A DNA stretch of 64,000 bases from NCBI GenBank assembly GCA_935421135.1, contig OW285189.1, forward strand, positions 12,483,072 through 12,547,071, in the 5' to 3' direction. Source of the stretch: Bugulina stolonifera. Taxonomy: Eukaryota > Bryozoa > Gymnolaemata > Cheilostomatida > Bugulidae. Under the pieces are notes generated by a model, which worked only from the letters and a program-made list of their open reading frames with translations, was not told the DNA's origin and made no database searches. This document shows positions 28,496 through 40,203 of this stretch, in pieces (within the stretch, counting starts at the first letter, position 1; the number at the start of each line of letters is the position of its first letter). Position numbers and translations under genes: made by a program.

Positions 28496-31400
28496 TCAGT
28501 TTTGATCAACGTCAAGTGTGAGATCAACTTTAACCATATTTGTTGGTTCATCCAATCCACATCCTCGTAAACCAGCCAAGTAGGTTTGAGGTTTCGGTAC
28601 ATTTGTATAGTTGTCTTTCTTAGTTTGAGTGTCTTTCTCTCTGAGAATAGGAAATAGTGTGTAATAAATAGTATGGTATTATACTAAGAAGCATTCTATA
28701 AGGAAAACTAAGAATGATAGCAAACTTGTTCTACAAATAAAATATAATAGGTCAATGTTATTGAAGAATCAAGTAAGCACATTACATATTTCTACTTACT
28801 TTGGAAGCCATGTTTGTGTGACGTTGTCTCTACGCATATTGCTGAGAACTGTCTGCATTGAATGTGTAACCTTAGTACGTAGGTTGGCCTAAAATCAAAC
28901 AAGTAACATACTAATGGTACATGTGAAATTTTCCCTTCGACTATTTAGTTTGTCCAACTTAGGAAGATGTTTCTGTAAATGGTGGACCTCAAATTTCATA
29001 ATTATAGGATCAAAGGTATTTCTAGATTCCACTTTTACCAACTGTCTGAAATCACACAGCATGTATATCATATGAACTAATACTACTGCTACTACCAATA
29101 CTACTGATACTGCCAATATGGTGCCTACCAGTTTTATAGCCTTCCTCCTCAGTTCCCACTCATTCCACTCATAGGATTTTACTATGTTTGGTTCAAGTAT
29201 GTGTGTGTCTGTTTGAGTTTCACTGTCACTTTTTGTAACTGGCTTCTCAATCATCTTGCCCTTTTCTTTTGCCTGTCATAGAAAGAATGAAATTATTCAA
29301 TGGTCCACTAGTGTAGAATGTCGAATAGGTAAAATACAATGTCCAATATATAGCTCCATTGGTTCATACTGGCACTATTAAACAGTGTATGGCCACTACT
29401 CTAAGCTCTTCATCTATTTATGGTGAATGGGTAATACAATGTAAGGGCTCATAATATGAACATAATACTGTCTTCAAGTAAAGTGACTTGTCAAAATTTA
29501 GAATCCATCAAGTCATGTTTTTGTGAAGTTTCTTCTGAAAACTGGTTTCTTTGTTCCTCATTGCTGTTGCCTATTCACTAAGATGTTATTTATTCTGATG
29601 ATAACTACTGTATCTGTATGAAAATCTCATTATCAATTCAAAAGAGAAGATAACTCTCATTATTAAGTAAGAGAAGCAACCTAAAGATTGTTTGATGAAC
29701 TTATGACACTGGTGAATGACATAACAATTCATAGACAGATATAATATATAACTTATGCTGACAGCACTCTACTCATATACAATGTAGTAATGAAATATAG
29801 TACTAACCTGGGAGTATGGTGTGATGCTTGCAAACTGTTGGTGGAGTTCTAGAAGTTGTATTAGCTCAGGACTTCGTTTAGCGGCTTCAGCTCCCATTTG
29901 TATATAACTAAAAGAGTATTAGCAAACATCACCAAGTAATAGAATCCATACTACATAGAATTGTGTCTCCACCATATATGTTTTATACTTGTACATACAT
30001 GATATAAACTTCTATACATGGTACATGTACTAAGCTAAACGATTTACTCACAAGTCTATGCTGAGGACAAATTCTTTTGCTGCCTCTCTGGTTGAAAAAG
30101 CATAATAGTTGTTATGGTGCCGAAGAACTCCAATGCTTGGATTCGCTGGAATTAAAAGTCTGTCGTATCGTACGAGACTATACCCACAGTACCCTCGGTA
30201 TTGTAATGGGAGACGATCAAAATTCTTTGTTGTTTCTGGAAACAACCATTCAGTGTTTGGTAATTCTTTGGGGTTAATTTTATCCGTCTCCTTACTAGTC
30301 TAAAATATTATGAAACATGGATGTAATATACTACATGTACATGTAGGCTATTTGCATAGAAAAAGTACAAGCCATTTCCTATCATATATAATATACATGT
30401 ATATGTATAGATGCAACATAGATATAAGCATGCATTTCTCTTCCATAGCACTTCACTATATCTGCTTATGCCATGCTATGCTGCTAAGAAATTATGTACT
30501 AAAATATAAACTGAAGTAAACAGAAAGAAACAACAAGATACTACATCACAATGCTTACTTCATTGATGCGCTCTTCATCAGTTTTTATTCTGAGGTCGGT
30601 GAGAAATGGTGCTAACATATCGTTGGAGAATATTTCTTGGTGTCCTTTCACAAAACCTTCAAGGCTGGCAAGAATGTTACTCAGTACTGATAACAATACC
30701 ATTTCATCCTGGAAGCCACTCCAGATCTGAGCTAGATGTATGAACTGAGGCTACAATGTACAAGAGATGACGTATTCTTTGTAGGGATGGTGTGTAGAAC
30801 ACATATTGTGATGCGCATTATTTGCGTGTCCATTTTTCTGCTACCAAAATTTTACATATACATGTATTACTCATGTGAACCATAGACAACTTCATGTACG
30901 TACATAAACTTGAGCTGTTGGCACAGCAGTTTTGGATTGAACAGTGGCTTGGAGTTGCTCCATCCTCCCAGCTAGTTGAGATTCCAACATTTCTACCTGC
31001 TGTGCACATCCAATTACATCATGCTACAAAGAGCAGTTTAGAGTACTATAAAGATATTTTTGCAACAAGATATGATTATCGCATATATGTGACTGAATAA
31101 GAAGCCGTTAGCCCTAATTATCTCTACATTTGCTCAGCGAAGCCTTCAACTGGAGTCCACAGAGAGAGCTGCGAGTGTCTGCAAGAAAAAGTCATTATGT
31201 CAGTTATGAGAGCCAAGTTGTGATTGGACGATATTAGCTATAATAAAAATCTTCACCTATCAGCTAAGTTTTTAATGAAGATGTCAAACACAGAAACCGC
31301 CTTAACAATGCTTGCAAAGACTCCCTTCCTCCTGCACAGGTGAATATGCATAATTTAAATTTTATTATAACCATAAACTGTGATATTGATGTGCTTTGCA

Positions 31401-33225
31401 TAAGAGTTATGATTTCAAAACATTCTGTTCAAAATAGGAGACAAATTCAAAACGTAATTAATAATTCAGAACAGATACAATATTATATAAATACTTTTGC
31501 ACACTTACCAATAGCACTCTAAGAAATGCTTCATGTTGCCTGGAGTTGATGAGAGCCTCTTTCAATAACTGCAAAGAAAGTCCATGAGGTGGGTCTCTTT
31601 TTTCATGGGCACATATCTCTTCGACAATGGCTGTGTAGCGATATGCATCTCTTACGGTTCTTTGTATCTCCGAGTCGACATTCTGTGTTGTGGCTGGAAC
31701 TGCTTCATTTAGAATTCCTGGCACTAAATTTAATAATAATACCTGTAGTGCCAAACATGACTTTTAACGTTGCTGTGCCGATTTGTAGGTCTGATTTTTT
31801 GAGAACTGTCCCTAAACTATGAATCAATGCTGATTAGGTATTTCGACTAGCACATCACATAATAGTATAATAACATCAATTCTTACAGTCATCAATCCCC
31901 TCTCCACCTTTGCCACATTCCTTATTGAACAATCTTATTCCAGTGACAATCATAGTCAGCTCCTGAAGTTGCCTTTCTTTGTCTCGTTTATTCATTGACA
32001 TGAATGTTCCCAGCTCTGTTTGAGGGAAAACACTTTGCAAAGCAGCTACAAAAAACAGCATACTATGCTAGCACCTATAGCATAACAAAAACAGTAGTAT
32101 CTACTAATCAAGTAAATAGAGTGGTATTCATGGCTGTTATGCTTAGAAAGCATTTTACAACTTTAACAGGAATAATGGGTATAAAAGTAACTATACCTGT
32201 GGCCTCTCTGACCACAGCGATGTCGGTAGGACTTCCCAGTCCAGATCTCAGTAAAACAGCTGACACAATTTTCCTGTAGAGACTCTCTAGCTCTTCTCTA
32301 GTTCTTGCTCTACTGTCAGTTATTTCTCGGAGTACTGGTTGAAGTCGAGATTCTAGAACTCTTCTGTGTTCTTCCAGAAAATCATCTAAAAATGAGAATT
32401 ATCTTAAACACTACTGGTCAATTTACCATAGTGTAATTTAGTGATGCATTAAAGTATACAGTTGAAAAAATTACACTGAATGAGAACTTTTATTTGTGCT
32501 GTAGCCTTGAATGTTAACCTCTGTCAATAAAGGACATTATAAAATATAATGCAATGCTATTAGTCATATGGTTTGCATATATATATACATGTGCGTTGAC
32601 AAGAAATATGGATTCAATACATACATGTATAACTTTCCACCCGTATGTAATACTATTTTATGGAGGTAGGCCTGCTGTTTGATAGCAACAGCATATCAGG
32701 ATGAAGATTTAAAATAGATTTTGCAAAATCATACAAAACAGAAGCCAGTGGTTGCATTTATAGAAGCACAAGGCTGTATACACTCACGTCTGCTTGTGTA
32801 GTTCATGTCGAAATACACCTGCATCTTTATGGTATCCAGTGATGGAGATCTTACATTCAGCAACTTTTCGACACACAGCTACAGTGATACAATTTTACAT
32901 TCATATTAACTATTAATCATTTATATCTATGCATGTATCTGGTCTTCAAATGGGAAGATGTTGGACACCACTAGTGTATGTGCTAAGATATTTATGAATG
33001 ACACACATGTTGTATAATTATTTATCTACTAACCTTGATCAACTTTTGAACATCATCTTTAGTCAGAGTTCTGTCTACATTAAACTCATTTTTGGGATCA
33101 AGTACAACAGCTTTTACCATGAATGCTACCAATGTTTCAGAGACAGCTTGGCCTTTCGCAGCGCATTCTGCTGCGATTTCTCGAATGATGTTCTTTATTA
33201 CACTCTCTGCTTGTGCTCTCGACAT
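28496..33225 (-). CDS. CFAP206: CFAP206, cilia- and flagella-associated protein, complete
   Basis: Twelve exons on the minus strand: 33225-33034, 32878-32788, 32385-32197, 32045-31887, 31723-31509, 30999-30904, 30750-30559, 30299-30052, 29907-29808, 29272-29129, 28888-28800 and 28640-28496 (TGA). The sum is 1860 bp, 619 aa against 622 in human. Highly conserved blocks include AFMVKAVVLDP near the N-terminus, MIVTGIRLFNKECGKGGEGI in the middle, LIQLLELHQQF, and SYEWNEWELRRKAIKL near the C-terminus. The known role is in the ciliary axoneme, at the base of radial spoke 2, for normal ciliary beating. Its presence implies motile cilia or flagella. A weak extra exon around 31130-31190 was considered between exons 5 and 6 but is not needed, since the frame and length fit without it. 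The ATG lies 735 bp from the divergent V-ATPase e gene. Confidence 0.95.
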
Positions 33226-33960
33226 TTTTCTTTTCTAACTACAACATAGCAGTTACATGTATGTATTACCAGATCCAATCATTGTGATCAACATGCATTA
33301 ATCATAGCAAGGAGTAAGTTAGATCATAGTTAACAACTAGCAGACGCTCTATACTATTAATTTTAATTGACTGGTTAACTAGTTACTTGCAATTGTAACT
33401 CTTATAATATTGATTGAATTTTAATTTAAAGTGGTAATTAGATATTGAGACTTATCTTCAATGACTATATACCTTTAGTTTGATTAAGCTGTTCTAGTTG
33501 TTAGTTACATTCACGGTTTAACTTGCTGGGCAATAGTATAAGTAAAATAGAGCAGCAACTCTCACTCGCTGTATGTCAAAGTGAAACTAACATGTTTATA
33601 CTTGTTTCCGTAGCAACAATGTATTGTTATCCTGTCCTTTCAGTAGCATTTCGATGAAATTAATTTTTATTTTATAGATTCTGATATTCTACAATATATA
33701 TAGACATTATGAATGTATTAAAATTGTTTTCAACACTAAATTCAATTGCTATCTCATCATTAAACAAATGCATAAACCTCTAAAATTATTGTTTGAGGAC
33801 ATACTTTGTCATGTGACCGGAAACTGAAACTACTAGTTTAAAAGACAAATTGGCCATTGTGATTGTCACAGCATAAATTAAGAATAACTTTTGTTGTATT
33901 TCCGTACCATCAGTATCTGGTATAGCTTGCCATTGTCAAAGTACCAGTCGAAAAAGAAAC
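33226..33960. promoter_or_regulatory. Divergent promoter region, CFAP206 / V-ATPase e
   Basis: This 735-bp interval separates two start codons facing away from each other, so it must contain both promoters and 5' untranslated regions. No specific motif (for example an RFX X-box for the ciliary gene) could be assigned with confidence by eye. Confidence 0.6.
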
Positions 33961-36900
33961 ATGGCAACAGGCGGGAGTCCAAATATCATCATTCCACTAG
34001 CTGTGATGTCGATTATATGTGGCGTTATTGGCCTAGTTGTTCCATTTTTAGTGCCAAAAGGACCAAATCGGGGGTGAGTGTAGGAACTTGCATCTTTTCT
34101 TTGATTTTCTATTTGGTTCATCTGCTTTAATGAGTAATAAATGCTGGCGTACGACGCTTATTCTCATTATGATTATATTATTGTATATTAATATTAATAT
34201 TAGAATAAAACGATGTAATTGTTATTGTAATTGATATGTTGTTTGTAATTTAATTACTAATAGTAATCACTAACATTATTATTTATTATATTATAATTAT
34301 ATTATTGTATTAATATCAATGTCAGGAGGAAATTCCGCACACTTCCCTTTGATTCTTATATAAAGCAAAAGAAACTGGCGGCTTTTCAATAACACCATGA
34401 CAGGTTGCAGTCACAGCAGTCAATTCTGGATGGGTCAATCCTTGGACCTGAACCAAAACAACCTAAACCTGCTTGAATGAATAGGAAAATCTCTAGGATG
34501 TGGGTTTCAGCATCATCAAAAGTGGGATCATTCCATTCAACTGGAGGACCTTGTTCTAAATAATAGCCTGTATGGTATCCAACCCAGTCATGTCGGCAGT
34601 ATTCGCTACTTGTACATTATACTACGAATCTATCAAAGGTTTTATCACCACCTACAGAACGCATCTCATGATTAACTTATCAAACATCATGTGCTGCCAG
34701 TGTAACACAGACATGAGCACAGATGAAATCTACTCAAATTGATTGAAAAAAAGCAGTAACTAAAACAACTATTTGTCGAGGAAACTCAAGACCTGACACT
34801 TTTTGGAAAATTCAATTTGCTAATGTGAAATGTGACACATTCAGTAAATCTATACAGTGTGCTTAATGGCAAATTTTGGTATGGTCATGTCACACCTTAT
34901 GCTCCCCGCCGATGTAGCCTTGTGTGGTGAAGAACCCCATGTAAAACTATGTAACTCAATACAAATTGACATGCCTATACTTAAACCACTACTGTCGCAC
35001 TATTCAATATTTGCAAAATAGTATTGTTCATTCTATTTCAGTAAGATTGATGCGTTGCTTGTGTTAGGAAACTTAGCTGCTGCCAAGAAAACCCTCTCTT
35101 TCAATTTGTAGCCTACGTATGTATATTGGGAATTTTGGAGGCACTCAAGCGGTTAAGATCATAGAGGTAGGATAGAGCCAGTACTCGACCGCTATTACTA
35201 TTACGGTCGTGAAGCTGGTCTGGACCCACTTCTTTGCTTTAGACGCAGTTCCGGTTTGCTATCAAATCCATTGTAACAATGCGAAATCGATAACGTTTGC
35301 TCAACAAAATCACATATTTTGTGGCTATCAGTACTCTGCAAGTTAAGAACTATCTATGATACATTAAAAATACAACTTCTGATATAATTGAAATTAATGA
35401 GAAGTCAACTACATATGCATTATATCTATTATTGCACTGTATTGTATATTTGTTTTATCATCTGCAGTGCAGAATTGTGGATGGTAAATCATATGACTAT
35501 CATAACCAGACAAATATATATATATGCAAACAAGATTAAAAGCTAGCAAAAAATATTATAGACATAGCAATAAAAGAATTAAATAACAAAAAAAATGAAA
35601 AATTTATGATACACTTATTGTAAAATTATGTTACAGGTATTGAAATGAAGCAAAAGTTCAATGTTTCAAATGTCTATTCATCAGTCGAGAATTGAAATAC
35701 ACTGTGTAAACACCTGCTCACATCAAATCACAATCTGCTTTACTAAATCAGTAGCATAAGTGAGGCCACCTCTGTTTTGGCCTTCATCATCCTACGACAT
35801 ACAAATGATCGCCAAAGCCACCTGCACACTTCCCCAGAAATTGCCGTGTAGAGTTCTTGCAATATTTCCTGAAATATCCAAGAATATTCAGTGGGTGAGT
35901 GTTACAAGTTTGTAGTGATGTTAAACAGAAGGTATTAGAGCTTTTCACTTGCACCACCGTAAAGAAAATAAACCAGAGCTGGAGTCACAGTCAGCTGAAT
36001 TGGCTACACTTAAAGTGGACACTGACCACTTCATCAACAGCTTTCTTGGATCTGTCCTAAAGCCTGTAGCAGTTGGGTTGTTGTTATGCTCTCCCATTCT
36101 ATAAATCCTGCTGAACAAAGTCTTGAGAAACTCTGAAAGTAGCAAAATAAGTAGCATCTGATCTGTAGCAATAAAATATCAAAAATTATTCAAAACTTAG
36201 GAAACTCCCACGCAACGCACCTTTACACTGAATGTTATATACATATTATATTTATATATATTATGATAACATACATGTATATAGGTATGTTTATACATTG
36301 TACCTTTGTACATATATATTACATGGACACGTGCGTGTGGATGATATAGCCTATTCTATCAAATATTATGGTAACACTGAAATTATTATCTTCCAAGATA
36401 AAATGCTATAAGAAGAGACATCAATTCCAATACCAACCTACTGTAGATTACTACCATATGAATAATCTACATTCACGCTGACATCTGCTACTGAATCTTT
36501 AGGGTTAAGTGACAACATTATACTGGACATCTGCTGGACTGTCAGTTTGAGGAATGTGCGGCTATTTGAAAATGACAGTTCGAAACAGAATGTTTCGAAA
36601 GTGGACAGTTCAGCACTGGACAGTTCAAAATGCCTAAGCCCAAACCACCAGACTTTAACTAATTTTTAATATTTTTTTATTAAATTAATAAGTTAAAATG
36701 AACTTTCTGCAAGTTTTGTTCTTCTAAATGTAATATACACAGTTTCGAACTGTCCTGTTTCTAACTGTCCAGCTGTGAAAAGTCCTGTTTCGAACTGTCT
36801 TTTTCAAAATGTCCCTTTACCCAGTTTGAGCACCCATCTGCCTTTTTTCTTGGACTAAAACTACAGAGGATCAAATATTTATAGCGTATTGAAGTTTATT

Positions 36901-39900
36901 CAAAAATATTGGCGGTTGTAGCCACAAGCTACATAGCCTACTTTGTCAACAACCCTGTCAACATCATTGCACTTGTATATTGGGTTTCAAACATTCAATA
37001 TTTGGTTCAGAAAGGGAAACAACCATACAATTAATTAGTGAAAAAACTAGAATCCCAAACAAAACTAGGATCTAAACCTGGTGCTTTACCTGCAAATGGC
37101 TAGGGAAGTCCAAATACAGAAAGTATAACACCTTGCTTGAGACACTTCTAGCTTCCAACGAAAGTTATGAAGCTCTCTAGCTCGAAGTGATCGGAGTACA
37201 GTCTTGAGTATAAATGGTTGGTGTGAAATCTAGACGTCTCAATGCTCTGACTCATTTATCCAAGAGTTCAGAGTTGCACAAAAAAACCTTTGAAAAATGA
37301 ACAGGAAAGGCGTTAATAACATTATTACACAATTATTTAAACGTAATATCATACATCAGCACACATTATAATACAATAATAAGATAATTACTGTGGCAAT
37401 GTATATAGGGCCTAAAAATGTATTTACAACAGCTCATAACATAAGAATAACGCTGAACATATTCTTGATAATGAACAATAAGAATGAATATCTGTAATAT
37501 TATCAGTATGATTTATGATGTTAACGTATTATGTCTTGTTTTTTATAACCAAATAATAATAATAATAATAAACAAGTGCATGCCTGAAAGTTTCACAAGT
37601 CCTTTTGTCAACTACTATTAGAAATTTTTCTCACTATTACTGGTTGTTTTGGTAGTTGGTGGTGATAGTAGTTTAATAATTCCAACCTCTCTATTTAGAT
37701 CATCACTAGCTAGCAATTACATCTACCACTACTACAAATACTATAAAAAATAACAATAATAATAATGTGAACAACGCTATTGTCATTTCATTTTCCATTT
37801 TTTTTATAAAATTGGTTAATAATAATTATAACAAATAATAGTTATAACAATAATATAATGTAATATAACATATAATATTATATATTATAATATAATTTAA
37901 TAATTATTATAATAATAACTATAACAAATAATATTATAATTATAATATTATATATTATAATATAATTTAATAATTATTATAATAATAATTACAATTATAA
38001 ATTAATAACAAAAAACCTTTAGGGTCGGCCAGAATACTAAGAAAAGTTTTGAGTCTCCCAGGTTAGTTGTTCTAATCCGAGACCCAAAAAAATTTAAACC
38101 AGCTTAATAACATGCTGTGCATACTACCAATAGTACCACAAATTAATTATTATTTATAATTATTATATTATTTATTAGTTGCAATAACAGGAGTGGTGGT
38201 AGTACTAGTAGTTCGTAGTAATGTAATTATTATTATTTCAAAAAATATACGTTTGGGATGTCAGGGGATGGCAAAACATAGCATCAGCTAACAAATTTTA
38301 AACTGTGAAGTAATAGCTTACGTGTGAAATGACTTGTCACAAGTCCTGGATGAGTTATTGCTGCACAAAACTTTGGCATAACTCATTACATTCACGTGAA
38401 AAAGTGCAAACCGGAACTGCGTCTAAAGCAAAAAAGTGGGTCCTTACGGCTTCACTGGCTTTCTATATAGTACTGGCTCTATCCTACCTTTATGGTTAAG
38501 ATAAACTGTGCCACACAGATAGCCATAGTGCCTGCAACTCATTGCGGGCATTGCCTGTAACTTTCTTGTTTATCACTGTACACAAGAGCTATTTATAGAA
38601 TGACAGTAACTCAGTAGATTACTTGGCTATTTCATTCTGTAGCCTACCTATGTTCTCAATACTGACTGGAGGTCATAGTAGCCAATATTCAAATGTGTTT
38701 ATCCTGGCTGCCACTAGGTTTACAAAGACAAACAGCACATCAATCTTAATGAAATAATATGAACAATATTATTTGCAAATATTGAATGGTGCGACAGTAG
38801 TGGTTTAAGCTGCAAGAGAGACAACTCCAGCATGCTGTTGTTGACTGTGTAGAACTACTAATCAGTAGGAGTGATTTACAAGTTTTGGTCATCACACCTG
38901 ATTGTCCATCAAAGAATTGGAGTATGTTATTGACATTTATAACGGACTTGGGTTCAAGTTAGTCACAATATCCTAGAGAGTTTAATTTCAGTAGCTTCAA
39001 GGCAACTAACTAACATTAGAGTTGTGACTCTTGGTCCTGGAGTAAGTTAGCTGCTTTTACCTGGAATTTTATAATGAATTACCCAACTTGTCCTATATGC
39101 CAACTTTCCCAACAGTAGTTTCTAATACTCTCAGAGATTGACAAAACAGTGACTTACCGTTATCTTCTTTGTCTGGGTTTCGAGGAGCTAGCTCTATCAC
39201 AGTGTTTTTATTTACTCACATAAAATCAAGTTGGATCAGATCAAAACAGGTGATTCTTCCAATCACACTTCCAATCACACTTCCAATCACACTTCCAATC
39301 ACACTTCCAATCACACTTCCAATCACACTTCCAATCACACAACTGGAGCAGTAGAGCATGCTGTATATTCTGAATCAAATGTGTTTTTTAGAATTGTCCA
39401 AGTAATGTTGGTGACTACAGCCGTCTGTTTCTATGTATTGTAAGTATATACGTTTATTATACATCTACATGTAGATTAACTGTGGATTTACAATTAGGCC
39501 TATTTAATGTTGGTTTGTAGTACCTAATAAGGCCGACAATATTGTTAACAATAGTTAACAATTGTCGGCCTGAGAGGGTAGTATTAGAAATAACTAGTCC
39601 TAAATGGTTGCTATAAACACATGCAAAATACAATGCATGCTGACAGTTTATGTAGCTTATTTAGTGTATCTTACATTTCATGCGTATAAAATTTGTATCC
39701 CTTATGGTAGACAGATCTCTTAAGTTGCATAGAGCTGACTAGCTAAGCTGACTCAACCTTAGTCTCATTTTCAACATGCTGTCTAATAAATGCACGTGCC
39801 TTTTAACACTGACTTATTCAATCAATTTTATTTACAAGTGATGTGTTTTACTCATTATTGTAAGTGATAAGGGTTTCATGTAGTTTATAACATGCTGTGG

Positions 39901-40203
39901 ACAGTACAGTGATTTATATGGAGAATGGGGGTGCAACTCCAAACTTGCATGAGAATACAACTCTACAATATACTGGTTGAATATTGAACACCATCTGTTT
40001 AAAATGTGTCAAATATAATAATTTTAATTACTGTATACTAATTACTATATACATTTAGTTTCATGCAGTACGTGACAGTGTTGTCTACTTGCAGTTGGCT
40101 GTGCTGCATCCTAGCACAGATGAATCCACTATTTGGACCAGAATTGAATAAAGAAGCCATGTATATAGTAGCCCAGCAATGGAATGAAAATACTAAACAC
40201 TGA
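33961..40203 (+). CDS. ATP6V0E1: V-type proton ATPase subunit e, complete
   Basis: Three exons, 33961-34073, 39392-39439 and 40095-40203, sum to 270 bp (89 aa; human 81). The protein has two membrane spans. The first ends at VPFLVPKGPNRG, matching the invariant VPWFIPKGPNRG of the family. The second runs from about IVQVMLVTTAVCFYVFWLCC to ILAQMNPLFGPEL, matching the conserved LAQLNPLFGPQL. Subunit e is a small hydrophobic component of the membrane V0 sector, which carries protons across endolysosomal and other membranes. The codons split by introns (GG|A and TT|T) restore conserved residues, which confirms the junctions. Intron 1 is 5.3 kb, far larger than the neighbours' introns, mostly because of an inserted element at 34981-38808. 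A poly(A) signal candidate lies at 40616. E1 versus E2 cannot be decided. Confidence 0.94.
34390..34612 (-). pseudogene. Orphan coding-like stretch in V-ATPase e intron 1
   Basis: On the minus strand an open stretch of about 74 codons runs from an AG-type acceptor near 34612 to a TGA at about 34390. It reads like real protein: EYCRHDWVGYHTGYYLEQGP, then WNDPTFDD, then an aromatic and Cys-rich end (GLGCFGSG, CCDCNLSWCY). It has no ATG of its own, so it would be a last exon or the remnant of a gene or retrocopy. A possible upstream piece with a GTAGGTGG donor lies at about 34660-34720 but is weak. I do not recognise the family. It could be chance. Confidence 0.35.
34981..38808. mobile_element. 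TTAA-flanked inverted-repeat element, about 3.8 kb
   Basis: The left end reads TTAA-ACCACTACTGTCGCAC and the right end is its mirror, GTGCGACAGTAGTGGT-TTAA. Degenerate inverted repeats reach well inward: 34981-35090 pairs with about 38700-38808, and 35150-35262 pairs with about 38405-38515. In the inner block the shared string GGTAGGATAGAGCCAGTACT and the string TTTAGACGCAGTTCCGGTTTG are intact. TTAA on both sides fits piggyBac-type insertion, but the termini are not classical piggyBac ends, so the superfamily is open. The interior has no transposase frame, is AT-rich (37500-38200 is almost pure A+T) and carries a nested palindromic element at 36552-36822. It lies wholly inside intron 1 of the V-ATPase e gene. 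Confidence 0.72.
36552..36822. mobile_element. Palindromic MITE, TTTCGAA family, copy 1 (nested)
   Basis: About 270 bp. The left arm repeats GACAGTTCGAAACAG.. and TTTCGAAAGTGGACAGTTC; the right arm is the rough inverse (CAGTTTCGAACTGTCCTGTTTC .. TTTTTCAAAATGTCCCTTTACC). The centre is AT-rich (CAAACCACCAGACTTTAA..TAATTTTTA). A second copy is at 43519-43816 and a fragment at 919-956. It sits inside the TTAA-flanked element, so it inserted later or was carried with it. Confidence 0.8.
39256..39340. repeat. 12-bp minisatellite CTTCCAATCACA
   Basis: Seven near-perfect copies of the 12-bp unit end about 50 bp upstream of the acceptor of V-ATPase e exon 2. The unit is a multiple of three with no stop in two frames, which is why spurious open frames appear. 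It is intronic. Confidence 0.95.

Noticed and set aside
31130..31190. Possible extra CFAP206 exon
   Set aside because: The donor would be poor, and the model without it is in frame and already matches family length.
39169..39443. Repeat peptides from the CTTCCAATCACA minisatellite
   Set aside because: Intronic tandem DNA; only the last 48 bp (39392-39439) are coding, as V-ATPase e exon 2.
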